Counted from the first letter of the stretch, positions 9,067 to 18,607 are shown. The stretch: DNA of 64,000 bases from JAENVU01 sp963756815 (GCA_963756815.1 CAVWPR010000061.1:1-64000); one strand, 5' to 3'. Numbers and translations: made by a program. The notes: generated by a model from the letters alone, not told the origin.

Positions 9067-10107
9067 ATGGTGATGGCGGACCGCCCCGAGGTGCCGACGA
9101 CCGGCGTCGTCGGCACCACGCGCGCCGTCGGGACGATCGCGACGCGACTCGGCCTCACCATTGGCATGCTCCCGCTCCGCCGGCCGTGGCGCGGCCCCGA
9201 CGCGCTGCTCGCCAACGTCGCGCAGGAGGCCACCCGCGAGATCATCCGGTCGTTCCTCGCGAGCGCGCTCCGCCTGCCGACGCCCGAGCTGCGGTCGGTG
9301 GAGAAGCTGCTCGACGACCTCTGCCGGTTCGTGCTCCCGCCGTTCCGCGCCGACGGCACGACGGTCGAGGCCGGCACCGTGCGCGACGTGCCGGGCATCT
9401 GGATCCGACCACAGGACCGGCCGCGGGGAACGATCCTGTACCTGCACGGTGGTGGCTACCTCGCGACCACGCCGTCGATGTACACGGTCGTCACCGCCGA
9501 GCTCGTGGCGCGCACCGGGTGCGAGCTCTTCGTGGCCGACTACCGCCTCGCGCCGGAGTTCCCCTTCCCGGCGGGGCTCGAGGACGCGGTCCGGGTCTTC
9601 GAGGGACTGCTCGACCACGGCGTGCAGCCGGAGCGCCTGATCGTTGCGGGCGACTCGGGCGGCGGCGGCCTCGCGACGTCACTGTTCGAGGACGCACGGG
9701 CCATCCACCTGCCCGAGCCCGCCGGCGCGGTGCTGCTCTCGCCCGAGGTGGACCTCGCGATGGCGCGACCCTCGGTCGTCGAGAACGCGTCCAAGGACGT
9801 GCTGCCCGTCGACATCCCGGTGCTCCCCTACCTGGGTGACGCCGCCGCGACCGACCCGCGCGTGTCGGTGGTCTACGCCGACCTCGCGCGCTTCCCGTCG
9901 ACGTTCGTCGCCTACGGCAGCAACGAGATGTTCCGCGATCAGATCGAGCTGCTCGTGGCCCGGCTCCGCGACGACGGCGTCGCCGTCACCGACCTCTGCG
10001 CGCCCCACGTGTTCCACGTGTACGAGATCCTGATGCCCTGGGCCCCCGTTGCGAAGGCGACGTTCGACGCCATCGCCGCGTTCGTCGATCGCGTGATCGC
10101 CGACTGA
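9067..10107 (+). CDS. Alpha/beta hydrolase, hormone-sensitive-lipase family
   Basis: A 346-residue esterase/lipase of the HSL family. The oxyanion-hole motif is YLHGGGY, the YRLAPEFPFPA motif follows, the nucleophile elbow is GDSGGGG with Ser in the middle, and the catalytic His is in HVFHVYEI near the C-terminus. The N-terminal 100 residues are a helical cap without clear membrane spans. GAGG stands before the ATG. It follows marR by 21 bases, which suggests a MarR-controlled esterase whose substrate or product is the regulator's signal (inference). Confidence 0.88.
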   Translation: MVMADRPEVPTTGVVGTTRAVGTIATRLGLTIGMLPLRRPWRGPDALLANVAQEATREIIRSFLASALRLPTPELRSVEKLLDDLCRFVLPPFRADGTTVEAGTVRDVPGIWIRPQDRPRGTILYLHGGGYLATTPSMYTVVTAELVARTGCELFVADYRLAPEFPFPAGLEDAVRVFEGLLDHGVQPERLIVAGDSGGGGLATSLFEDARAIHLPEPAGAVLLSPEVDLAMARPSVVENASKDVLPVDIPVLPYLGDAAATDPRVSVVYADLARFPSTFVAYGSNEMFRDQIELLVARLRDDGVAVTDLCAPHVFHVYEILMPWAPVAKATFDAIAAFVDRVIAD

Positions 10108-10135
10108 AGACGCCGCCGCGGGCCGGCACCTGCGA

Positions 10136-11197
10136 TCAGACGGGGGTGATGGCCCGACCCGCGCCGGGCTCCACCACGACCTTCGCGTGCCCCTCGGGGT
10201 GGCCGAGCGCAGTGAACGCGTCCGGGACGCCGTCGATGCCGACGACGCCGGTGAGCAACGGCGATGGGTCGATCTCGCCCTCGGCGAGCGACCGGAGCGT
10301 GTCCGCGAACTCGACCGGGTCGTAGTAGATGACGAACTGGAACCGCAGCTCCTTCGCCACCGCGACGAGCGGCAGGAACGAGTCGGTCTCCATGCAGACG
10401 CCCACGACCGTGATGCGGGTCTGTGCCGGCACCGTGCGGCAGATGTCGTCGAGGATGCCGGGCACGCCGATGGCCTCGAACACCACCGGCGTGGCCGCGC
10501 CCGCGGCACGCGTCCAGCCGTCCATCGCGGTCTCGGTCGCCGGGTCCACCACCGACGTCGCGCCCATCGCGGCCGCGAGCTCACGCCGGCGGGGCGAGAA
10601 GTCGCTGGCGACGATCGGCGCGACCCCGCGACCCTTCAGCACCGCGATCAACGCGAGACCGATCGGCCCCGCACCGAGCACCAGGGCGCCGTCACCAGGC
10701 TGCATCGCCGACCGGTTGACCGCGTGCACCGCGACCGCCACGGGTTCGGTGAGCGAGGCGGTGCGGGCGTCGAGCCCGTTCGGCACCGGCAGGCACATGC
10801 CCGCGGTGAGCTGCATGCGCTCGGCGAACGCGCCCGGATACCGGTTCGAGAAGCCGAGCAGCTCGAGGCCCGTCGGCGTGAACGCCATGGGCATGCTCAC
10901 CACGAGATCGCCGGGACCGATCGCGAGCCCGTCGGTGTCGGGCCCGAGCTCGAGCACCTCGGTCGCGAATTCGTGCCCCATCACGAAGTCGGCGTCCGGG
11001 TCGAACGCGTCCTCGGTGCCCGTCATCGACGCCAGCGCGAGCATCGAGTGCGCGTGGCGCAGCGTGTGGAGATCCGAACCGCAGATCCCGCAGGCGCGCA
11101 CCGCGACGAGGGCCTCCCCCGCCTCCGGGCGCGGCTCCGCGACGTCGTCGACCACCATCTGCCCGCGTCGGGCCACCGCTGCTCGCACGGCGCGCAT
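10136..11197 (-). CDS. Zinc-type medium-chain alcohol dehydrogenase
   Basis: A 353-residue medium-chain dehydrogenase/reductase. The catalytic zinc ligands are seen in RACGICGSDLH (Cys and the following acidic residue) and MGHEFATEV. The Rossmann motif is ALVLGAGPIGLALIAVLK, with an acidic residue following in ASDFSPRRRELA. The four-cysteine structural-zinc loop expected after GHE is missing: there are no cysteines in the 45 residues after that motif. The catalytic zinc alone would then be present, as in sorbitol-dehydrogenase-like members. Convergent with the hydrolase. The substrate is unknown. CAGG is just before the ATG, and no clear -10 box was seen. Confidence 0.87.
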   Translation of the reverse strand: MRAVRAAVARRGQMVVDDVAEPRPEAGEALVAVRACGICGSDLHTLRHAHSMLALASMTGTEDAFDPDADFVMGHEFATEVLELGPDTDGLAIGPGDLVVSMPMAFTPTGLELLGFSNRYPGAFAERMQLTAGMCLPVPNGLDARTASLTEPVAVAVHAVNRSAMQPGDGALVLGAGPIGLALIAVLKGRGVAPIVASDFSPRRRELAAAMGATSVVDPATETAMDGWTRAAGAATPVVFEAIGVPGILDDICRTVPAQTRITVVGVCMETDSFLPLVAVAKELRFQFVIYYDPVEFADTLRSLAEGEIDPSPLLTGVVGIDGVPDAFTALGHPEGHAKVVVEPGAGRAITPV

Positions 11198-11229
11198 CCT
11201 GTGAGGCGTGCGACCGCACGGTCAAGTGG

Positions 11230-11829
11230 CTACTCCGGCGGGCGCAACGCGGCCTCGAGCACGGCGCGGGCGGCGGTGGCGCGACGCGAGCCCGGCGTCA
11301 CCCCCGCCTGCAGCGCGCTCATGAGCAACGACAGGACGATCGACTCGAGTCCCTCGGCGACGAGCTGCGCGTCCAGGTCGGCGCGGATCTCGTCCGCGGC
11401 CTGCGCCAGGGCGATCCCGGCCGCGACCTCGTCGGTGAGGCGACGCAACGACGGCAGGTCCAGCAGCCGGTCGATCACCTCTGGCTCCTGGCCCGACAGC
11501 ACGCGCGCCGCGAGCGGATGGTCGGTGACCCGCTCGGCGAGCACCGACACCATCCGCCCGACGCCCTCACGCATCGGGAGTCCCTCCACCGCCCGGCGGC
11601 TGGCCTCGATGAGCGCGCTGGCGTCGGCGTCGACCGCGGCCTGGAAGAGCGCCTCCTTGTTCGCGAAGTAGGCGTAGACCGCCGCCGGGGTCAGATCGGC
11701 GTCCCGGGCGATGTCCGAGACCGAGGTGCGCCGGTAGCCGTCGGCCGCGAACCGCCCGACCGCGAGCTCGAGGAGTCGTCGGCGGGTCCGGTCCCCCTTG
11801 GTCCCGGGCACCGAGGTCGGGGCCGCCAC
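11230..11829 (-). CDS. TetR family transcriptional regulator
   Basis: A 199-residue regulator. The N-terminal helix-turn-helix runs over residues 14-60, with RRRLLELAVGRFAADGYRRT, then SVSDIARDADLTPAAVYAYF and the closing ANKEALFQAAV, a textbook TetR pattern. The C-terminal ligand-binding part is all-helical and unassignable. The GTG at 11829 has TAACGT 6 bases upstream. It faces the diiron oxygenase gene across 83 bases and is the obvious candidate for its repressor. Confidence 0.92.
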   Translation of the reverse strand: MAAPTSVPGTKGDRTRRRLLELAVGRFAADGYRRTSVSDIARDADLTPAAVYAYFANKEALFQAAVDADASALIEASRRAVEGLPMREGVGRMVSVLAERVTDHPLAARVLSGQEPEVIDRLLDLPSLRRLTDEVAAGIALAQAADEIRADLDAQLVAEGLESIVLSLLMSALQAGVTPGSRRATAARAVLEAALRPPE

Positions 11830-11835
11830 GCCCTC

Positions 11836-11906
11836 ACGTTACCGACCGTGGCACGAATCGAGAAACTGACGAAAATGGTTGACTCGTAGATTCTCGGGGG
11901 TACCGT
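11836..11906. promoter_or_regulatory. Divergent promoter region, TetR gene and diiron oxygenase
   Basis: Minus strand: TAACGT (11836-11841) is 6 bases before the TetR GTG. Plus strand: TTGACT (11879-11884), 16 bases, TACCGT (11901-11906), 6 bases, then the ATG at 11913. CGAGAA at 11859 and TTCTCG at 11891 form a loose inverted repeat that could be an operator; this last point is weak. Confidence 0.55.
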
Positions 11907-11912
11907 GGGTGC

Positions 11913-12881
11913 ATGACCGCAACGCTGGACCCCATCGCCGACCGGACCGTCGACCCCGTCGCCGACCGGACCGTCGACCCCGTCGCCGTCCGCGTCGAGC
12001 GGCTCAACACGGCGTCGTCGCGTCGCGTGCTCGAGCCCGACGACCACCTCCCCTGGGGCACGCTCGGTGACGGCCAGGTCATCGCCGACGAGCTCCTGTC
12101 GATCGACGGCCTCGACGTCGACCTCACGCCCGACGAGCGGGCCCGCCTCTCCCGGCAGGAGGTGGCGGCGATGCTCACCATGGGCGTGCACTTCGAGGCC
12201 GTCCTGGCCGCCGGTCTCGCCCGCCTCGTGGCCGAGTCGTCCGACCTCACCGATCCGCGCCTCACGTACATGCTCCACGAGATCGGCGAGGAGACGCGTC
12301 ACTCACGCGCCTTCATCCGGCTCATCGGCGAGCTCGGGCCCACGGCGCGCAACCCGCTGGACCGGCCGGGTGTCAACTTCCTGCTCCACCGCGTGACGCG
12401 CCGCATCACCGACCACGAGATGCTGCTGCTCGTGATGACCCTCGCCGGCGAGGAGATCCCCGACCTCTTGCAGCGGCTCGCGGCCGACCACCCCGACACC
12501 GACCCGATGCTCGCGGCGTTGAACCGCTACCACCGGCAGGAGGAGGCGCGGCACCTGTCGTTCGCGCGCTCGGTGCTCCCCGAGGCCTGGGACCGCGCCG
12601 GGCCGACGCAACGCGCGGTGGTGCGACATGTCGCTCCCGGGCTCATCGACCAGCTGTGGCAGATGTTCGTGCACCCCGGCGTCTACGCCACGGTGGGACT
12701 CCCGATGTGGGAGACCTGGAAGGCGGTCCAGCAGCTCCCGCGCCGCGTCGCCCTCCGCCACGAGGCCACGCGTCCGGTCCTCGGCGCGCTCGTCGACGCC
12801 GGCGCGATCACTCGCGGCCGCGTGCCCGGCGCGTGGCAGCGCCTGTGCGGCGTCGACGGTCGGGGCGAGCCCGTCGGCTGA
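11913..12881 (+). CDS. AurF-type diiron oxygenase
   Basis: A 322-residue diiron protein of the p-aminobenzoate N-oxygenase (AurF) family. Iron ligands can be placed in the first helix pair (MGVHFEAVL), in EIGEETRHSRAF, in LAGEEIPD and in RQEEARHLSFARS, giving the E/ExxH pattern repeated around a four-helix bundle. AurF relatives oxidise amino groups; the substrate here is unknown. The N-terminus carries two exact copies of a 24-base unit (11937-11984) coding for ADRTVDPV. Divergent from the TetR gene and probably controlled by it. Four bases separate it from the convergent membrane-protein gene. Confidence 0.85.
   Translation: MTATLDPIADRTVDPVADRTVDPVAVRVERLNTASSRRVLEPDDHLPWGTLGDGQVIADELLSIDGLDVDLTPDERARLSRQEVAAMLTMGVHFEAVLAAGLARLVAESSDLTDPRLTYMLHEIGEETRHSRAFIRLIGELGPTARNPLDRPGVNFLLHRVTRRITDHEMLLLVMTLAGEEIPDLLQRLAADHPDTDPMLAALNRYHRQEEARHLSFARSVLPEAWDRAGPTQRAVVRHVAPGLIDQLWQMFVHPGVYATVGLPMWETWKAVQQLPRRVALRHEATRPVLGALVDAGAITRGRVPGAWQRLCGVDGRGEPVG
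11937..11984 (+). repeat. 24-bp tandem duplication inside the diiron oxygenase gene
   Basis: Two identical in-frame 24-base copies (11937-11960, 11961-11984) lie in the poorly conserved N-terminal tail, each coding for ADRTVDPV. They look like a recent slippage duplication. Confidence 0.9.
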
Positions 12882-12885
12882 GCGG

Positions 12886-13452
12886 CTACGTCCGGGTCGG
12901 CGCCGCGGCGCGGCGCGCCGCGTTCGCGTCCGCGCACGCCGACGCGAACGCGGGATGCACCCCGCTGAGCGTCACCCACCGCCCCGACGCGTCGAGGTCG
13001 ATCCCCGGACGGGCCATCGAGTACCGGGCGGCGAACGTCAGCGTCGCGATCAACGCCACGATCGCCGTCGCACCGAGGAGCAGCACGAGGGTCTCGCGCA
13101 CGTTGGACCGCGGTGACGGACCGGCCATGGCGACGATCCAGGCGATCACGCTCGCGGCGAGGACGAGCCCCGCGACCACCGCGGCACGGAGCTGCGTCTG
13201 CTCGTGACGCAGCGCGGCGCGGGTGGAGGGCAGCCGCACCGTGAAGCGGCGACCGGACCCGAACGCGGCGAGCGCGACCAGCGCGATCCACCCGACGGGA
13301 CCGAGGAAGATCAGCAACCACAGCCAGCCGGAGGGACCGCCGATCGTGAGGTGGATGCGATGCAGCCCCTCGGCCGGTGCACCGTCGGTCACGCCGATCA
13401 TCGGGAGATGCCCCTGCACCGCGTCGTCCACGAACACCGTTGCCGTGCTCAT
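12886..13452 (-). CDS. Hypothetical multi-span membrane protein
   Basis: A 188-residue protein that I do not recognise. A soluble N-terminus of about 40 residues is followed by a hydrophobic stretch from WLWLLIFLGPVGW through LVALAAF (one or two spans), then a basic cytoplasmic-looking segment, AAVVAGLVLAASVIAWIVAMA (third span), and TLVLLLGATAIVALIATLTF (fourth). A GGGGG-rich ribosome site precedes the ATG. Neighbours (diiron oxygenase, GrpB) do not suggest a role. Confidence 0.7.
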   Translation of the reverse strand: MSTATVFVDDAVQGHLPMIGVTDGAPAEGLHRIHLTIGGPSGWLWLLIFLGPVGWIALVALAAFGSGRRFTVRLPSTRAALRHEQTQLRAAVVAGLVLAASVIAWIVAMAGPSPRSNVRETLVLLLGATAIVALIATLTFAARYSMARPGIDLDASGRWVTLSGVHPAFASACADANAARRAAAPTRT

Positions 13453-13505
13453 GACCCACCCCCTTCGTCGCGCCCGGCAGCCTAGGACGATCGCGGGCGC
13501 ACCGG

Positions 13506-13511
13506 TACCGT
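13506..13511 (+). promoter_or_regulatory. -10 box (TACCGT) of the GrpB-family gene
   Basis: TACCGT is 6 bases before the GTG at 13518. Confidence 0.5.
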
Positions 13512-13517
13512 GACGTC

Positions 13518-14076
13518 GTGGCGCGCGAGTTCGATCCCGAGTGGCTCATCGGCGGCCGCGAAGCGCGCCCGATCGTCGTCGTCGACCACGACCCGGCGTG
13601 GCCCGAGCGGTTCGAGATCGAGCGGTCCCGCATCGCGTCCGCGCTGCCCGACGCTCGTGTCGAGCACGTCGGCTCGACGAGCGTGCCCGGTCTCGCCGCG
13701 AAGCCGGTCATCGACATCGTCGTGATCCCGGCCGCGTCCATCGAGGACGCCGTCGGTCCGCTCGAGCACGCGGGCTACGTGCTGCGGGTCGTCGAGCCGC
13801 GCCACCGGATGCTGCGGACACCGGCGCGCGACGTGCACGTACACCTCTGGGCCGATGCCGGCGAGGTGCGCCGTCATCTGCTCTTCCGCGACTGGCTGCG
13901 CGAGGACGCGACGGACTGCGAGCGCTATGCCGCGGTGAAGCGCGAGCTCGCGACCCGCGAGTGGGGCGACATGAACGACTACGCGGATGCGAAGTCACCG
14001 GTCATCACCGAGATCACCGCACACGCCGAGGCCTGGGCCGCAGCAACCGGTCGCCGGTACCCTCCGACGATCATGA
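13518..14076 (+). CDS. GrpB family protein (nucleotidyltransferase fold)
   Basis: A roughly 185-residue GrpB/UPF0157 protein. The core motif VEHVGSTSVPGLAAKPVIDIVV near residues 49-70 is the nucleotidyltransferase-like signature, with VHVHLW and LLFRDWLRED further on. As sequenced the frame has no stop and runs straight into the carboxylase. A stop at 14074-14076, overlapping the carboxylase ATG, lies one base out of frame, so one surplus base near the 3' end is the likeliest explanation. The alternative, a genuine GrpB-carboxylase fusion, is not known to me. The biochemical role of the family is poorly defined. Confidence 0.8.
14058..14063 (+). promoter_or_regulatory. -10 box (TACCCT) of the carboxylase gene
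   Basis: TACCCT is 9 bases before the ATG at 14073 and lies inside the end of the GrpB gene, suggesting a separate leaderless transcript for the carboxylase. Confidence 0.4.
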
Positions 14077-15636
14077 GCGACGACTCCCCCTGGCAAGCCG
14101 AGCTGGACGAGCTGGCGCACCGGCGCGAGCTCGCGCTCGGGATGGGCGGAGCCGAGAAGGTCGAGCGCCACCGCGCCCAGGGCAAGCTCACCGTGCGTGA
14201 GCGCATCGACGCGCTGCTGGATCCCGGATCCTTCCGGGAGGTCGGCGCGCTCACCGGCCGCCCGACCCGCGGCGACGACGGCCGCGTCACCGCGGTGATG
14301 CCCGCGAACTTCGTGATGGGACGCGGACGGGTCGACGGTCGACCGGTCGTCGTCGGCGGGGACGACTTCACGGTCCGGGGCGGCGCCGCGGACGCGTCGA
14401 TCTTCCAGAAGCAGGTGATGGCCGAGCGGATGGCGCACGACTTCGGCCTCCCGATCGTCCGCCTCGTCGACGGATCGGGCGGCGGGGGCAGCGTCAAGAC
14501 CCTCGAGACCGAGCGCCGGTCGTTCGTCCCGTTCAACCCGGGATGGGAGTGGGTCGTGGCCAACCTCGGGAAGGTCCCCGTGGTCAGCCTCTGCCTGGGC
14601 TCGGTCGCCGGGCTCGGCGCGGCACGCGTCGTGACGAGCCACTACTCCCTGATGATCGCGGGCACGAGCCAGCTGTTCGTCGCCGGACCACCGGTGGTCA
14701 ACCGGCTCGGCATCGAAGAGGTCGACAAGGAGACGCTCGGCGGCAGCCGCATCCACACGCGCAACGGTGCGGTCGACGACGAGGTCGCGACCGAGGCCGA
14801 CGCGTTCGCCCGCGCACGTGCGTTCCTGTCGTACCTCCCGAGCTCGGTCGAGGAGCTGCCGCCCCGCGTCGCGACCAGCGATGATCCGGACCGCGCCGAC
14901 GACTCGCTGCTCACGCGCGATCCCGCGCGAGCGACGGCGGGTCTACAAGGTGCGCGCGATCGTCGACGCAGTCGTCGACCGCGGCAGCTTCTTCGAGATC
15001 GGCGCGCACTGGGGTCGTTCGGCGGTCACGGGGCTGGCCCGGCTCGACGGCTGGCCGGTGGCGGTGCTGGCCAACGATCCCTACCACTACGCGGGCGGTT
15101 GGACCGCCGACGCGTCCCGCAAGGTCGAGCGATTCGTGGACCTCGCGGAGACGTTCCGGCTGCCGGTCGTGCACCTCGTCGACAACCCCGGCTTCGTGAT
15201 CGGCACCGAGGGCGAGCAGCAGGGCACCATCCGGCACGGGGCCCGAGCGCTCGCCGCCGTGTACCAGGCGACCGTGCCGTGGTGCTCGGTCATCCTGCGC
15301 AAGGTCTACGGCGTCGCCGGCGCGGCACACCAGAACGCGTCCCGCCTCTCGTACCGCTTCGCGTGGCCGTCGGGCGAGTGGGGGTCGCTGCCGCTCGAGG
15401 GCGGCATCGAGGCCGCGTACAAGGCGCAGCTCGAGGCGGCCGACGACCCCGCCGCGCTCCGCGCCGAGATCGAGACGCGTCTCGCGCGCGCCCGCGACCC
15501 GTTCAAGACCGCCGAGGTGTTCCTCGTCGAGGACATCGTCGATCCGCGCGAGACCCGACCGCGCCTCTGCGAGTTCGCGAACCTCGCGGCGCCGCGCCGC
15601 GGACGTTCCGGGCCGCTGCGGCCTCCCCGCCCCTGA
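14073..15636 (+). CDS. Acyl-CoA carboxylase beta (carboxyltransferase) subunit, frameshifted
   Basis: Biotin-dependent carboxyltransferase of about 520 residues, of the propionyl/methylcrotonyl-CoA carboxylase beta type. The N-half shows KLTVRERIDALLDPGSF, the acyl-CoA site VVGGDDFTVRGGA, LVDGSGGGGSVK and VVTSHYSLMIAGTSQLFVAG. The C-half shows AVLANDPYHYAGGWTADAS, VHLVDNPGFVIGTEGEQQG and ILRKVYGVAGAAHQN. The halves are one frame apart; dropping one C after LLT near 14913 joins them as LLTAIPRERRRVYKV. No biotin carboxylase partner lies in the window. Likely role: carboxylation of a short or branched acyl-CoA during amino-acid or lipid catabolism. Confidence 0.9.
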
Positions 15637-15747
15637 GCCGACCCCGCACCGGTCGGATGCTCCGTCCCGGTTCGCGCCGGTTCGGGACCAACGTCACGAC
15701 TTCGCCACGATCGGCACGTGAACCCGTTCGGCGGTCGGGTCCGTCCC

Positions 15748-15753
15748 TAGACT
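15748..15753 (+). promoter_or_regulatory. -10 box (TAGACT)
   Basis: TAGACT is 8 bases before the ATG at 15762, consistent with a leaderless start. Confidence 0.5.
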
Positions 15754-15761
15754 TTCCGCCC

Positions 15762-16494
15762 ATGGCGACGACCTCCCTCACCGGCTCCCGTCCCGCCGAC
15801 GGCTTCTGGCCCAACGCCGAGCACTGGTCGGTGGACATCGCGCGCGACACACCGCACCCGCGCCCGGCGGCGCTCGCCCGGTGCGGGTGGGTCCAGCTCG
15901 TGGACGCACCGTTCGAGGTGCCCGAGGCGGAGTACCTCGGTCTGGAGTACATGGACTGGAAGAGCGGCGGCGACACGAACTTCGCGCCGATCGCGACGGC
16001 CGACGGTCAACTCGACTGCCGCGGCTTCTGGAACGACGGCGACGAGCGGCCCGACAAGGACGCGATCCTCACGTCGAACGCGCTCCGCTGCCCGACGATC
16101 GCCACGTACGTGGAGAGCGTCGGCGTCAACTTCGGACGCGTCCGGACGATCAAGCTCGAGCCCCAGGACCACGCGACCGCGATGCGGTCGTTCCACCGCG
16201 ACGACAACAACCGCTTCAACCCGTCCACCGACGGGTGGGTCGTGCGCGCGTGGCTCGAGCTCACCGACAACCCCGACTCCTACATGCTGCTCATGGAGTG
16301 CGGTGAGGACGGCACGCCGGACCCGGCCACCGAGACGCGGGTGCCCCTGCACCGCGGCGCGCGATTCGTCGTCGACACGCAGCGGCTGTGGCACGTCGTG
16401 GTCCACAACGGCGACCGAGCCGCGCTACACGCTGATCACCAGCCTGGAGAGCGGACCCGCGCTCGACCGGTGGATCGAGTCGCAGCGGCCGTGA
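15762..16494 (+). CDS. Putative aspartyl/asparaginyl-hydroxylase-like Fe(II)/2OG protein, frameshifted
   Basis: About 243 residues; not an exact family match from memory. The C-terminal half resembles the double-stranded beta-helix of aspartyl/asparaginyl beta-hydroxylases: MRSFHRDDNNRF could give the HxD iron ligands, RLWHVVVHNGD the distal His, and EPRYTLITS the Arg that binds 2-oxoglutarate. One extra C near 16421 separates HNGD from EPRYTLITS; removing it gives an uninterrupted protein ending at 16494. The N-terminal 130 residues have a DWKSGGDTNFAPIA segment of unknown meaning. A leaderless -10 box precedes it. The substrate is unknown. Confidence 0.55.
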
Positions 16495-16549
16495 GGTCTC
16501 CGCCCGTTCGGACTTGACCGACACGGGCGCGAACGGTTCGGATGGCACG

Positions 16550-17702
16550 ATGCGCTTCGGAACCTTCATGGCCCCGTTCCACCCCGTCGGTCAGAACCCG
16601 ACGCTGGCGATCGAGCGCGACCTCGACCTGATCGTGCACCTCGACCGGTGGGGCTTCCACGAGGCGTGGGTCGGCGAGCACCACTCGGCGGGGTACGAGA
16701 TCATCGCCTCGCCCGAGGTGTTCATCGGCGTGGCCGCGGAGCGCACGAAGCAGATCCGCCTCGGCACCGGCGTGAGCTCGCTCCCGTACCACCATCCGCT
16801 CATGCTGGCGGATCGGATGGTCCTGCTCGACCACCTCACGCGGGGCCGGACGATGCTCGGCGTCGGCCCCGGCCAGCTCACCTCGGACGCGCACATGCTG
16901 GGGATCCCGGCCGACGCGCAGCGCCCGCGGATGGAAGAGGCGCTCGACGTGATGATGGCGCTGCTGCGCGGCGAGACCGTCTCCTACGAGTGCGAGTGGT
17001 TCACGGTGCGCGACGCCCGTCTCCAGCTCCGCCCCTACTCGGACCCGTGCTTCGACATCGCGGTCGCGGCGTCGTTCTCGCCCACCGGCGCCCGCGCCGC
17101 GGGCAGGCACGGCATCGGGATGCTCTCGGTCGCCGCGACCGCGCGTCAGGGCATGGACCTGCTCGGGCACCACTGGAACCTGTGGGACGAGCTCGGACGC
17201 GAGAGCGGCCACGAGGCCGACCGCAGCAAGTGGCGGCTCGTCGGTCCGATGCACCTCGCCGAGACGCGCGAGCAGGCCGAGCGCGAGGTCGAGTACGGCA
17301 TCGCGCAGTTCTCGCGGTACTTCACCCACGTCCTCCCGGCGGGTCCGGTGCAGGGCGACACCGCCGCCGAGATCATCGAGAACAACAAGGCGAGCGGGTT
17401 CGCGGTCATCGGGACGCCCGACGACGCGGTCGCGCGCATCGAGGAGCTCGTCGAGGCGAGCGGCGGCGTTCGGCGCGTTCCTGCTCTTCGACCACGACTG
17501 GGCGAACCCCCAGGCGAAGCTGCGCTCGTACGAGCTGTTCGCGCAGTACGTGATGCCGCGGTTCACCGGCCAGCTCGAGCCGGTCGCGGCGTCGTGCGAA
17601 TGGGTCACGGGCAGCGGCGGCGAGTTCGTGGGCCGGGCCGCGAACGCGATCGCCAAGGCGATCGAGGACCACGCCGCCGAGCGCGCCACCACGGCGGGCT
17701 GA
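16550..17702 (+). CDS. LLM class flavin-dependent oxidoreductase (monooxygenase type), frameshifted
   Basis: Bacterial-luciferase-like monooxygenase of about 383 residues. It starts MRFGTFMAPFHPVG, has HEAWVGEHHSAGYEIIASPE, the RLGTGVSSLPYHHPLMLADRM strand, RTMLGVGPGQL and AAVASFSPTGARAAG-like repeats of the barrel. The C-terminal part AFLLFDHDWANPQ through YELFAQYVMPRF lies one frame away; dropping one G near 17468 restores GGFGAFLLFDHDW. The ATG at 16550 has TTGACC (16514) and TCGGAT (16538) upstream at promoter spacing, so it is preferred over the TTG at 16514. Such proteins usually need a flavin reductase; none is adjacent. Confidence 0.85.
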
Positions 17703-17714
17703 CCGCCACTGCCG

Positions 17715-18569
17715 GTGCCCCGCGTCCAGCATTTCTTCGTCGCGCCGTCGGGCCTCACGCTCGCGGTCCACGACTGGGGCGGTGACGGCGATCCGGTCCT
17801 CCTGTCCCACCCGACCGGCTTCCACGGAGTCGTCTGGGCGCCCACCGCCGAGCGGCTCGTGGCACGCGGTCGTCGCGTCTGGTCGTTCGACTTCCGTGGT
17901 CACGGCGACAGCGACCCGTCGCCCGACGGGACCTACTCGTGGGACGGATTCGCCGACGACGCCGAAGCGGTGCTCGACCACCTCGGGCTGCTCGGCGACC
18001 CCGACCTCCTCACGGTCGGCCACTCCAAGGGTGCGACGTCGCTGATGACCGTGGCGTGGCGACGTCCGGACGCGATCCGACGCGTCTGGGCGTTCGAGCC
18101 GATCGTGTTCCCCACCTACGACGCCGCCCTGCAGGACCCGGACAACCCGATGTCGGCATCGGCCCGGCGGCGGCGCGCGGTGTGGCCGTCGCGCGACGCC
18201 GCGATCGCGTCGTACGGCTCGAAGTACCCGCTCGACGTGCTGACCGACGAGGCGTTGCACGCGTACGTCGACTACGGCATGCGCGACCGGCCCGACGGCA
18301 CCGTCGAGCTCAAGTGCCGGCCCGAGCACGAGGCGAGCATCTACACGATGGGCGTGGTGAACGGGCTGTGGGACCGCCTGGGGGAGCTCACGCTTCCCGT
18401 GCTGGTCGCCGCGGGCGAGACGAGCACCGCGATCCCGCCGCGCCTCGCGGCCCAGATCGTCGACCGGCTACCCGGCGGTCGCCTGGAGCTGTGGCGTGGG
18501 CACGGGCACTTCGGGCCGATGGAGGATCCCGACCGGGCCGTCGACTCCATCCTCGACTTCGCGGGCTGA
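17715..18569 (+). CDS. Alpha/beta hydrolase
   Basis: A 284-residue soluble hydrolase. The oxyanion region is SHPTGFHG, FDFRGHGDSD is the strand-4 motif, and the nucleophile elbow is VGHSKGATS with Ser at the centre. A late acid residue would lie near LVAAGETSTAI, and the catalytic His is in GHGHFGPMEDP. The intact frame starts 12 bases after the LLM oxidoreductase gene, so the two are probably co-transcribed; a Baeyer-Villiger-like oxidation followed by ester hydrolysis would fit, but this is inference. Confidence 0.87.
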   Translation: MPRVQHFFVAPSGLTLAVHDWGGDGDPVLLSHPTGFHGVVWAPTAERLVARGRRVWSFDFRGHGDSDPSPDGTYSWDGFADDAEAVLDHLGLLGDPDLLTVGHSKGATSLMTVAWRRPDAIRRVWAFEPIVFPTYDAALQDPDNPMSASARRRRAVWPSRDAAIASYGSKYPLDVLTDEALHAYVDYGMRDRPDGTVELKCRPEHEASIYTMGVVNGLWDRLGELTLPVLVAAGETSTAIPPRLAAQIVDRLPGGRLELWRGHGHFGPMEDPDRAVDSILDFAG

Positions 18570-18607
18570 CCGTGGTCTGATCCGTCCCGGCAGGAGGGAC
18601 CATCACC

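Noticed and set aside
13518..16517. A 999-residue frame joining GrpB, carboxylase and the 2OG-like gene
   Set aside because: Each has its own family boundaries and -10 box; the carboxylase C-terminal half is in another frame, so the long frame is not a protein.
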